Of a DNA stretch of 23,263 bases, positions 15,901 to 21,130 are shown in pieces. The notes under the pieces are model-generated. The model made no database searches. It saw only the letters and a list, made by a program, of their open reading frames with translations, and had not been told where the DNA came from. This DNA is from Methanomassiliicoccales archaeon UBA147 (lineage in GTDB: Archaea > Thermoplasmatota > Thermoplasmata > SG8-5), in contig DAJR01000066.1 of the NCBI GenBank assembly GCA_002496385.1, positions 1 through 23,263 on the forward strand. Direction: 5' to 3'. The first letter of the stretch is position 1. Each line of letters begins with the position of its first letter. Made by a program: the position numbers and the translations under genes.

Positions 15901-18092
15901 ATTTCGTCCAGTGCTACAAAGCTGGAAGTGCCGGCGATGTCGCCGAGCCGCCCGAGCTCGTCAATGCCCCTGAGGGCGAAATTGATTGGCACCATTCCTG
16001 TGTAATTGTAGTAAGCCAGCAGGGAGTCGCCGGCCTGGAGCGAGGTGACCATGCCAGTGTAATTGTAAAACGCCCACAGGGTTTCGCCTGTGTACATCAG
16101 CCAACCGCCAATGAACTTGATCCATCCCGTCGTGTAGTTGCATTCGTAGTCGGTGCCTTCCTCCAGCTTGTACATCTCCACGTCGAAGTAATCATAATAA
16201 ATGTTAATATCCTGGAGATTCTCATTTGCAAGGAATAAACCATCAACTATTTCATCGTCATAGGTTGACGTATATGCCAATTCATTCTCAATCGCTGAGG
16301 TTCCTATTCCCCAGCCTATGAGATTTAACTCGCTCGTCGGGGCGTCGAAGGTGTACTCAGTGCCCTGCTGCAACTTCTGGAGCGCCCACGAACCGGCATT
16401 GTCGTACCCGCGATAGAGTGTGAGGCCGGCCGTGTTGATGTTATCCAAGTACCAGGGGCCATCCTCGGTCCCGTCGCCGATGGCCGGTCCGTATACAGTT
16501 TCGTTTGCCACCGGGAACATTATCATATTATCCAGGCCGGTGGTGACGCGCGCAGTTTGTGCAGTCCCCGGAGTGGCTGGAATGGGCAACGAAGCATCGG
16601 GTATCACGGTGGCAGAGTCCCAGTCTGTCTGGGTGATTATGGGATTGGGGGAGTACCTGCCCTCGTACCTTGCGCAGGCGCTTCCGATAGTGCCTTCATC
16701 ATGTGGTGCGGTCCAATTGAGTATTACACCTGTATGGTCCGCCCCGATTGCTGTTGCCGCGATGCCTGATATCGCCTCGGGCCCGGCTGTATCTTTCGTC
16801 ACGGTGGCGGGAACTGTGTTGGACACAGCGCCCCAGTTGCCTGCCTCGTCAACAGCCACCACTGCGAAATATAAGCCCTTGCCTGCTTCGAGATCTGCCG
16901 CAAGCATGCACTCAAAAGCGCCGGAATTGGCCGGGACTATGATGTTCTGAATCTCGGTGGAAAGGTGCCTGAAGCAGTGAATGTTGGCTATCGGCAAGGA
17001 GGAGTAACGGATCAAGTACGAGGAGGCGGCTCCGGCAGCGCCGTCGTCCCCTGGCGCTGTCCAAGAGAGGAAAACCGTGCCGTGGTCCTGGCCGGGCACC
17101 GCTGTCAAATCGGTGATTGTTGATGGGGGTAACGAATCCTCCTTGGCCGTCGCAGTCGCGCTGTTCGATATCGGCCCCAGGTTCCCGGCCTCGTCCTTGG
17201 CCCGGATTGCGAACACATAGGGCTTTCCCGGAGTGAATCCATCAAGTACGAAGGATTCCGGTTCTCCGGCAGATTCCGGTTCCCAGTCGTTAAAATAACT
17301 TGGAAGTGAGAGCCACTCCGATTCCGTGTTGATTATCATATCGTAAAATTCAGTATAATTAAGCTCCCGCTCCGCACTTGTATTGACGAACCAGGTGTTT
17401 TTCGTGTTGCCGCCGCTTAATAGATACTGGCTCATCGAATTGAAGTCAAAAACAATAGGCCAGTTGTAATACGGGGAACTTGCATTTGTGTTCCTCGCCT
17501 GGCGTCCCTGCAGGTCCGGGTTGCCGAAATCGATGCCATAGGGCACCGCGACCTTCACATCCTCACCGGTGAATCCATTTGCCCAGGCTTCAACAGTTCC
17601 GTGCTGCCAGGCATCGAAAATAGAAGCAGGCTGAAGGCCCGGGTCGCTATTTTCTCTGTCGATTGGGGATTCGCCATCACTTGTCGAGAGCATCTCGGAA
17701 ATGTCAGGGTGGATGTATACGCCGAGGACACTGGGTAGTCGGGAGATGCTATCCAGGTACTCACTTGGCACATCCAGAGTGATGAACGGCCAGGATGTCC
17801 CACCGCTGGATTTAACAACACTATATTGGTAAATTCCAGAGAGGTCATATGCCAGTTGAGACATGTCATTTGAGAATATCGTAATCCTGACCATTCCCTT
17901 TGGAACAGAGACATTGCTGAGATAAGTTCCTTCAAAAGGAAGGCATGTATCATCGATGTCGGTACTCGGAGAGGGGCCATCAGGAATTCCATCGGGTGAA
18001 TCTGACCTGTTGCTGGAAACTCCAGTCCCTAAAGATGAAATAATCAGAAACAATATCACACAAAAGCTAGAAATTCTGTTTACAGATTTCAT
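9960..18092 (-). CDS. Giant secreted subtilisin-like (S8) protein with degenerate active site and inserted FN3 array
   Basis: Predicted 2710-aa secreted protein. A signal peptide covers about residues 1-27. A propeptide-like domain (60-135) leads into an S8 core: an Asp-region segment (VAVPYGID, 181-188, followed by NPDLQG), then FN3-like repeats (about 250-1025), then core again with a Ca-loop-like segment (DLDHDRDF, DIDGDG, 1101-1128), His1187 in GTGHASAVAG, TTGEQGPG (1286-1293) and Ser1390 in GHSLTAS. Compared with S8 consensus, the catalytic Asp is missing, the oxyanion Asn is Glu1289, and His and Ser remain. The tail contains EF-hand-like loops (DTNSNGKLDQD, about 1586; DNNEDGITQLEE, about 2216), hairpin modules, Ig-like domains (about 2330-2550) and the shared C-terminal domain (2555-2710). 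The frame is unbroken over 8.1 kb. The start has only a weak SD (GGGGTG, 18098-18103). It may be a binding or scaffold protein, or a divergent protease. Confidence 0.88.
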   Translation of the reverse strand: MKSVNRISSFCVILFLIISSLGTGVSSNRSDSPDGIPDGPSPSTDIDDTCLPFEGTYLSNVSVPKGMVRITIFSNDMSQLAYDLSGIYQYSVVKSSGGTSWPFITLDVPSEYLDSISRLPSVLGVYIHPDISEMLSTSDGESPIDRENSDPGLQPASIFDAWQHGTVEAWANGFTGEDVKVAVPYGIDFGNPDLQGRQARNTNASSPYYNWPIVFDFNSMSQYLLSGGNTKNTWFVNTSAERELNYTEFYDMIINTESEWLSLPSYFNDWEPESAGEPESFVLDGFTPGKPYVFAIRAKDEAGNLGPISNSATATAKEDSLPPSTITDLTAVPGQDHGTVFLSWTAPGDDGAAGAASSYLIRYSSLPIANIHCFRHLSTEIQNIIVPANSGAFECMLAADLEAGKGLYFAVVAVDEAGNWGAVSNTVPATVTKDTAGPEAISGIAATAIGADHTGVILNWTAPHDEGTIGSACARYEGRYSPNPIITQTDWDSATVIPDASLPIPATPGTAQTARVTTGLDNMIMFPVANETVYGPAIGDGTEDGPWYLDNINTAGLTLYRGYDNAGSWALQKLQQGTEYTFDAPTSELNLIGWGIGTSAIENELAYTSTYDDEIVDGLFLANENLQDINIYYDYFDVEMYKLEEGTDYECNYTTGWIKFIGGWLMYTGETLWAFYNYTGMVTSLQAGDSLLAYYNYTGMVPINFALRGIDELGRLGDIAGTSSFVALDEIAPAQVTGLTVETGTLHGMVYMNFTAPGDDETTGNAKRYVVKYSSNPITSEAEFSTAAEWIWADPNYSGMLSELRWNIPKQAGQVETYQFGYGAGVPFLSLTTPTYFAIKAMDEAGNLGIMSACSSAVACNDVTPPATVILTAETGAIHGSVMLSWTAPGDDGTVGQLYNTVPYTIKWSTSPIDTPQKFDDANGMTMDTAKSPGQTEFLNITGLTAGEQFYFAVRARDDANLLGGLPISTFASAKNDMVAPLGITLVTATGDHDGQVKLNFNAPGNDGSTGTASGYEVRYRDYIPAGQFIQYGFDPISHAPHFYNVTGIPSQSGLYRIGMHVDENLATYVNGNRALGLINYSAVLLVDMASPNHYDTVFVDLDHDRDFSDEKACARGDEISWRDIDGDGLADVSGGMIYFVSDGITPIPYSDIFSTKRGVPNIIPDNGDLVAFFGEYDLNSIAGTGHASAVAGQGIVPHPDFPDAFLSVGQAPDATIIGITDSMFDGMTFAVEGYDGVPGTGDEADIVTNVLSLTSTYETGFDLFSRYIDWLIVNYSAGNTAITATTGEQGPGYGTVTSPGSAPGVITAGLATDFYYRALGTQYEGGPNPCYGDVISVSGRGPTIMGTPKPDIVAAGAYFSFVSQPLYVLESQYLAPYNNLVELWMYGHSLTASTTAGGLALIYDAYGQANGFSPSSEVARTILMSGADDLGNDAFVQGAGLMNLSRSTEIAFNSGGAKVHPSSWVPGDYAGVQYEAFVRTVCSDTHPENLGEAFTVTNMGSTAVTANISAEIVWKTGEATIIPELLTIDSSYGHTAILLNRTGFFDRNGNLLRAFDTGLWDGCEFLKISAIEGTGDYWLETFDWTDTNSNGKLDQDKTVGGDAYWGALGWGERNRLNGHLRYLNVHEVRVHHPAARTHDGIYIWNRLVGEPQAIELKVEFYARQTWDWLNLSADALNIEPGQSGSFACELDKAKAIGSGIGTYQGQVAVEIAGKTTMISVAVNVAAEGPEFSFGGDSVINVTETLSESPLPSFYTKYGNIVPGAHSMQKNGVHVSEHDEVVNEHMFTNSFPVTDEVVLVSTGVELTAFLDYGPGDEYIGPGSYTLYLDGSLLVDGTDYFLNLSIGEISFSSPPPADSIITADYSYYYPEITEVWLSHGEIFPGFRGPTNLMGYVIYKNGLALNSINVAVDEYTGKLTFTNPLAYGDEVSASYHYGSYDINLTLGLVSIYNETLQYESGDVISFDYSYTGTDLLFDAGAVTMPSNYGSIDKSGDWRYYYTLVTDPKLYGMNNTKFLIKTQWMGAQTDIDSFAFGSAVLTNPATGGLFASDRYGPYSMQNNGGSLETTEFFTTTGGPLEYAPANIGTGLNVIAVHAARLDGSSNIEPFQGEVGQFALDAETIDIVTNSLVGQVGLTCVSSMDLDAVDAQVYGTETTLYPNMEVWQDDSDYEHFPLGFVEQLASGNTTVPIAVNDCTMIGIHIMGHADAPDLDLGIFLDNNEDGITQLEEFIDLCADWNSDEYVTLLLPQDGTYLIRVFGFNVITEPAHFDLEITETKPGVIGFSILNMDYGEMPKNTFRTFNLSWDFLGSTTDGYHYARLYNGPMGTGPIGTAMCFDVPVTLLLDRALPEIGNLTPVHNSTGVGTNPVISASYFDVLSGLDVPFTTIALDGLDVTSGAVIGSSALTYVPVLPLNEGLHIVEVTVRDIAGNSNTAYWWFTVGEAGDTTSPSHFNEYPPMGTGSGNLTPAISICVTDFSGVNSSSIEFYINGFQVFHSIASIPDGYNVSYWHVGGFEQDEPVFCRVIVQDIFGNILDYSWNFVAMPTEPAYFIELSQGWNLVSLPLIQENTSVLNVLSSIDGSWDVVKFYLTSDIMDPWKTYRVGGISNDLWNLDHTMGFWLNATEACTLCVTGTEPVSTDITLYAGWNLVGYPTMNSTKTVADALWGTGADSVEVFQTEAPYIREAASSNVMGPGEGYWVHVMADTVWVINW
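9963..10430 (-). other. Shared C-terminal domain, copy in the subtilisin-like protein
   Basis: Residues 2555-2710. It has the same two GWNLV half-repeats and the same YWVHV-x(7)-W ending as the C11/M14 protein. No LPXTG, PGF-CTERM-like or other C-terminal membrane helix with a basic tail is present; the chain stops at WVINW, a few residues after the domain. Confidence 0.75.
12184..12640 (-). repeat. Degenerate beta-hairpin modules in the tail of the subtilisin-like protein
   Basis: At least two, probably three, successive modules follow the pattern Y-x-L/I-Y-x-(D/N)-G...(G)-T-D-Y...x-G-x-(I/L)-x-F-x-x-P...(G)-D-x-(I/V)-x-A-x-Y-x-Y. Examples are LLVDGTDYFLNLSIGEISF and the stretch from YKNGLALN to GDEVSASYHYG. 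Related sequence (LEEGTDYECNYTTGWIKF) occurs in the insertion within the third FN3 unit. Confidence 0.5.
15018..17345 (-). repeat. FN3-like repeat array inserted in the S8 core
   Basis: Residues about 250-1025 hold a half unit (250-320), four full units (323-437; 438-733, itself interrupted; 734-864; 865-979) and a final half unit (980-1025). The signature is H-G-x-V-x-L-S/N-W/F-T-A-P-G-D-D-x-x-x-G near each unit's start (340-350, 455-467, 748-760, 879-892, 994-1008), then (I/V)-(R/K)-Y-S, and a late Y-F-A-(I/V)-(R/K)-A-x-D-E-A-G-N-x-G. Pairs diverge enough that DNA-level repetition is weak. Confidence 0.8.
15978..16529 (-). other. About 185-residue insertion inside the third FN3 unit
   Basis: Residues about 522-705 interrupt an otherwise normal FN3 unit between its PGTAQTARVTTGL strand and the NFALRGIDELGRLG strand. 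The insertion holds two GT(E/D)Y hairpin modules (QQGTEYTFD at about 576-583; EEGTDYECNYTTG at about 644-656) and a tandem duplication containing YNYTGMV (677-682 and 695-701 in part). Confidence 0.6.
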
Positions 18093-18289
18093 TTTGACAC
18101 CCCAACCAATATTCCAACGCCCGCGTATATGAAATAAGATTGATTTTATGAATTATCCTGTTTCATATATGCCTGCTAACTTGAAGTAAAACATATTACT
18201 TAAATCCTTTGGAAAGAACTGTTTGAGCCACATGTTAACCTGGCTATAGGCAATTTCATCGAATGATGTTATCGAGGATGCACTTCGGC
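18093..18289 (-). promoter_or_regulatory. Intergenic region upstream of the subtilisin-like gene, with an inverted repeat
   Basis: A 9-bp perfect inverted repeat, TATATGAAA (18126-18134) and TTTCATATA (18161-18169), is separated by 26 nt. The arm nearer the gene reads TTTCATATA on the minus strand, about 34-42 nt before the ATG, so it may itself be the TATA box. GGGGTG (18098-18103) is a weak SD. From 18170 to 18289 I see nothing specific. Confidence 0.4.
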
Positions 18290-19609
18290 CTACTGCCTTT
18301 TTGTTTCCTCTTTGAAATTGATGCCAATCTTTGAAAGCTCGTTCAGTATGGGGTTGTAAATGCCTGGGGAAACAGGGATAGACACTCCGGCCTGGGTTAT
18401 CTTGCCTTCCAGTATCATACGGACCGCAATGGCTGCCGGGAGGCTCACAGTCCTGGCGATGGAAGTGTCGCCGCCAATCTCCCCGAAATCGAGGAGCGTG
18501 GAGGTTATGCTTTCCTTCTTTCCCTTGAATTCGGCGGTGAACTCGTGGTGCATCACAATCATGTCGCGCTCTTTCTTCCCGAGAGTCATCTTCTCCAGGG
18601 TCAGGACGTTCATCCAGTCAAGCGGGTTATCCCTGTCCTTCGGAAGCGGTTTCTCAGAGAATAGGCCGAGCCATTCGAGTCTCTTGATTACCGTGGCATA
18701 GGGCTTGAGCCCGAGGAACTTTGCAGTGGCAGCGGGAAGGTCATCCTTTGGCTTTGCTTTGACCAGGTGCCTCAACAGGTCGGCATAGGTCTTGCCTTTG
18801 AATCCTCTGGGTGCCTTCTCTTCAAGCAGCCCCAGAGCGACAATGTTCCTCATGGTCTCGCACCATCCGGGCATCCTGAATGTCCCTCTATACACGGTCT
18901 TTGCATGCTTCAATCCGTAGATGTCCTTGTAGGGCACCGAATTCCTGTTCGGGTAGTTCTCGAACGCGCCGACCCCTGGCACGTTCTCTATCCTGTAATT
19001 CTCGAACAGCTGCTCGCCAGGGTATTCACGTATCTTACCGTTCTCGAGCCATTTTGAGGGATTCTTGGATGCCAGCAAAACACCTCTCGGAGCCCATGAG
19101 AACTTGTAGCCGAAAGGGTTGTTGTTGGCCTCAAAGGCCTGCAGCGCGCCGGTGGTGGACCTGAAGCTGGTGACCTTCCCGCCGCGCTTCTCGACGCTGT
19201 GGATGATTCTCATCGCGGACATGTGGTCGATGCCGGGGTCCAGCCCGGCCTCGTTGAGGAATACCAGGTGCTTGGCTTTAGCCTTTTTGTCCAGCGCCCG
19301 CATCGCATCGCTGACGTAAGAAGTCGTGACCAGATGCTTGTTGAACTCCAGGCAGGCGCTTGCGACTTGAACATGGTAAGTGTAAGGAAGGAGGCTCACT
19401 GCCAGGTCATGGTCCTTCACCATCTTCCTCAATGCGTCTCCCTGTTCGACTGTCCAGGCTACGGCCTTTCCGTTCTTGTCCTTCCCAATCAACGCTTTCG
19501 CCTTACTCACCGTGCGGCTCGCTACGGTCACCTTGAATCCATGTTCCAGGAGATAGACGACCATCGGTCTTGCTACCAGTCCTGCACCGAGTACCAATAC
19601 TTTCTTCAT
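18290..19609 (-). CDS. Saccharopine dehydrogenase (L-glutamate forming)
   Basis: Splits saccharopine into glutamate and 2-aminoadipate-6-semialdehyde with NAD(P)+, the second step of lysine breakdown by the saccharopine route; cytoplasmic. The 439-aa protein matches the dehydrogenase half of eukaryotic AASS: Rossmann start KKVLVLGAGLVARP (2-15), SLLPYTYH (72-79), LVTTSYVS (93-100), NEAGLDPGIDHM (119-130), NNPFGYKFSWAPRGVLL (163-179), ENYPNRNS (217-224), then the RGTFRMPGW segment and a late ERDMIVMHH segment. A GTG start at 19621 is in frame and would add four residues; ATG 19609 is chosen because the family begins right at the Rossmann strand, although no good SD precedes it. It lies 142 nt behind the reductase gene on the same strand, in the same order as the fused eukaryotic enzyme. 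Confidence 0.92.
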   Translation of the reverse strand: MKKVLVLGAGLVARPMVVYLLEHGFKVTVASRTVSKAKALIGKDKNGKAVAWTVEQGDALRKMVKDHDLAVSLLPYTYHVQVASACLEFNKHLVTTSYVSDAMRALDKKAKAKHLVFLNEAGLDPGIDHMSAMRIIHSVEKRGGKVTSFRSTTGALQAFEANNNPFGYKFSWAPRGVLLASKNPSKWLENGKIREYPGEQLFENYRIENVPGVGAFENYPNRNSVPYKDIYGLKHAKTVYRGTFRMPGWCETMRNIVALGLLEEKAPRGFKGKTYADLLRHLVKAKPKDDLPAATAKFLGLKPYATVIKRLEWLGLFSEKPLPKDRDNPLDWMNVLTLEKMTLGKKERDMIVMHHEFTAEFKGKKESITSTLLDFGEIGGDTSIARTVSLPAAIAVRMILEGKITQAGVSIPVSPGIYNPILNELSKIGINFKEETKRQ

Positions 19610-19625
19610 GTTCACACGCACTCTT

Positions 19626-19641
19626 GCCCTGCGCTCAGGGC
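19626..19641 (-). promoter_or_regulatory. GC-rich hairpin in the leader of the saccharopine dehydrogenase gene
   Basis: GCCCTG-CGCT-CAGGGC forms a perfect 6-bp stem with a 4-nt loop, extendable by wobble pairs, ending 16 nt before the ATG. With no SD at this start, the hairpin could affect translation or mRNA stability. The role is not shown. Confidence 0.4.
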
Positions 19642-19661
19642 GGCAATGGATACCCGTCCAT

Positions 19662-19675
19662 TTAGATAAGGGTTA
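19662..19675 (-). promoter_or_regulatory. Shared lysine-gene motif, copy 1 (TTAGATAAGGGTTA on the plus strand)
   Basis: An exact 14-nt match to the copy at 21091-21104, here 52 nt before the dehydrogenase ATG and about 20 nt downstream of the TATA-like element. It would overlap the predicted transcription start, a typical place for an operator. Confidence 0.45.
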
Positions 19676-19680
19676 CCGCA

Positions 19681-19696
19681 ACCAAAATATAAATCT
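19681..19696 (-). promoter_or_regulatory. TATA box of the saccharopine dehydrogenase gene
   Basis: On the minus strand the sequence reads AGATTTATATTTTGGT, with TTTATATTTT as a TATA box. A start about 26 nt downstream lies near 19662, giving a leader of roughly 53 nt. The dehydrogenase can thus be transcribed apart from the reductase gene upstream. Confidence 0.55.
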
Positions 19697-19751
19697 CTGT
19701 CACCTTGCCGGAGACAATCTGCCAGTTAATCAGCATCGGGATGTCAAAATG

Positions 19752-21053
19752 TCACAGATGCTGTTCCAGGTATTTGTAATCCGGCGTCAGCTGGCCTTTG
19801 TGGACTATGATGCATTTTTTAATCTCGAACGGAAGCCTCAGCATGGCGAATTCCTCGTTGTAGTCCGCCTTCGCGATTGCTGCCACGAACGGCATGAGCT
19901 GGTTCCCGAAGAAAGTGGACGAGTCCCTGGGAAGCATCGCCGGCAGGGTGTCCACCGCCATGATGACAGGGCCCTCGCCCTCCCACCCGTACACGATGTC
20001 GTCCTGGTCGGCCAGATAAACGTATGAGGGGAGCCCGGGGTCGCTTGCCTCGACCGTGCATTGGATGGAGCCCTCGATGTCGCACGTGATGTCGCCTATC
20101 ACTTTCAGCCGGGATTTCATTGTCCAGTTGTTTTTCACCCAGTCCTTGGTCACGAGCATGGGGTATGCCGGTGTCCAGTAAATGCAGTTGACCAGGATGC
20201 TCAGATGCTCCAGGTACTGCGAGAATACTCCCTCATACTTCTCGGGATGCTTGAAATAATCCTGAAGGTCGAATTTCTGGGACTCATCCTTTGTGACAAC
20301 CATATCCCGTTCATAGAATACGACCTTGTAAATGACATTCCGCGAGTATTCGCCATTGTTCATGAACGCGGCCAGTTCATCGGGCTCTATTTCCTCGACC
20401 GGCAGGATGTCAAGAATCTCCTGGGCGCCTTTGGAGACATTTCCGTAACCGGCGAATCCCACCACCATCGGCCCCAAAGACTCCGGGAGCCCCTCAGTTT
20501 CGATCCATGTTGCCACAACCTCGAGCGCGGCCCTTGCTTCGTCCAGGCTGCCGTAGGATAAAGGCCGCTTAAGCCCTAGGAACGGTGTTTTCAGGCCTTC
20601 CCAATCCAACCGCCGCCCGTATGTGTACAAGGTTTCCAGCATCCCTGCGAGGCCGGCATAGTTCCCAAAGAAAATGAGCCTCTGGTTCTTGTCATTGGTT
20701 ATCTTCTCGTAATCCAGCAGTGTGCCGCCCTTTGACATCAGCTTGCGAAGCATCGGCATGTTGTGCTTCTGGCCTTTTATCGTGTGAGAGAAGAACAGGT
20801 TCGCCTGGCCTTCGTTGAAGAATTGCTCAGGGAATTCCTTGATGCCGAATACCACGTTGCATGAGGACAGGTCTTCCTGGACCTTTGCTCCTGCCTCGAT
20901 ATAGTCCTCATCGGTGAAAATGCGAATCCTCGAAGGCTGGATGTGAACCTCGATGCCGTGGTGGACCAGATCCCTCACATGCCTCGGGGCGAGCGGCGCC
21001 CTGCGCTCCCATTCGTTCTTGTCCTCCCTTCGTATTCCGATTACTGGATGCAT
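19752..21053 (-). CDS. Lysine-ketoglutarate reductase (saccharopine dehydrogenase, lysine-forming type)
   Basis: Condenses lysine with 2-oxoglutarate and reduces the product to saccharopine using NAD(P)H, the first step of saccharopine-route lysine breakdown; cytoplasmic. The 433-aa protein follows the reductase half of eukaryotic AASS along its length: IGIRREDKNEWERRAPLAP (5-23), IQPSRIRIFTDEDY (38-51), FFSHTIKGQ (87-95), LLDYEKI (112-118), FFGNYAGLAGM (128-138), nucleotide-binding GYGNVSKGAQ (202-211), then NCIYWTPAYPMLVT, IGDITCDIEGSI and VDTLPAMLP. As a free protein it lacks the C-terminal dehydrogenase half, which is the next gene. The start is firm: GGAGG (21061-21065) lies 7 nt before ATG 21053. 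It is divergent from maf across a 50-77 nt gap. Confidence 0.92.
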   Translation of the reverse strand: MHPVIGIRREDKNEWERRAPLAPRHVRDLVHHGIEVHIQPSRIRIFTDEDYIEAGAKVQEDLSSCNVVFGIKEFPEQFFNEGQANLFFSHTIKGQKHNMPMLRKLMSKGGTLLDYEKITNDKNQRLIFFGNYAGLAGMLETLYTYGRRLDWEGLKTPFLGLKRPLSYGSLDEARAALEVVATWIETEGLPESLGPMVVGFAGYGNVSKGAQEILDILPVEEIEPDELAAFMNNGEYSRNVIYKVVFYERDMVVTKDESQKFDLQDYFKHPEKYEGVFSQYLEHLSILVNCIYWTPAYPMLVTKDWVKNNWTMKSRLKVIGDITCDIEGSIQCTVEASDPGLPSYVYLADQDDIVYGWEGEGPVIMAVDTLPAMLPRDSSTFFGNQLMPFVAAIAKADYNEEFAMLRLPFEIKKCIIVHKGQLTPDYKYLEQHL

Positions 21054-21078
21054 TCGTTCGCCTCCTGATGCCGTCCCC

Positions 21079-21104
21079 TAGCATTTAGCATTAGATAAGG
21101 GTTA
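21079..21104 (-). promoter_or_regulatory. Shared lysine-gene motif, copy 2, with tandem TAGCATT repeat
   Basis: TTAGATAAGGGTTA (21091-21104) is identical to 19662-19675. It is preceded by two tandem TAGCATT units (21079-21092). The motif ends 37 nt before the reductase ATG and lies in the divergent promoter region shared with maf. On the minus strand it contains TTATCTAA, which could serve as a poor TATA box, or the site may bind a regulator. Confidence 0.45.
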
Positions 21105-21130
21105 TGAATAAGGGGTTCATCCTCCGAGGC

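Noticed and set aside
15018..17345. The FN3 repeats as a DNA-level tandem repeat or CRISPR-like array
   Set aside because: Units are repeated only at protein level with unequal lengths; there are no short identical repeats with regular spacers.
18060..18092. Cys11 in the signal peptide of the subtilisin-like protein as a lipobox
   Set aside because: It lies at the start of the hydrophobic core, too early and without the L-x-(A/G/S)-C context, so lipid anchoring is not supported.
9960..18092. Treating the subtilisin-like gene as a pseudogene because active-site residues are missing
   Set aside because: The 2710-codon frame is intact, with a signal peptide and conserved terminal domain, so decay by mutation is unlikely.
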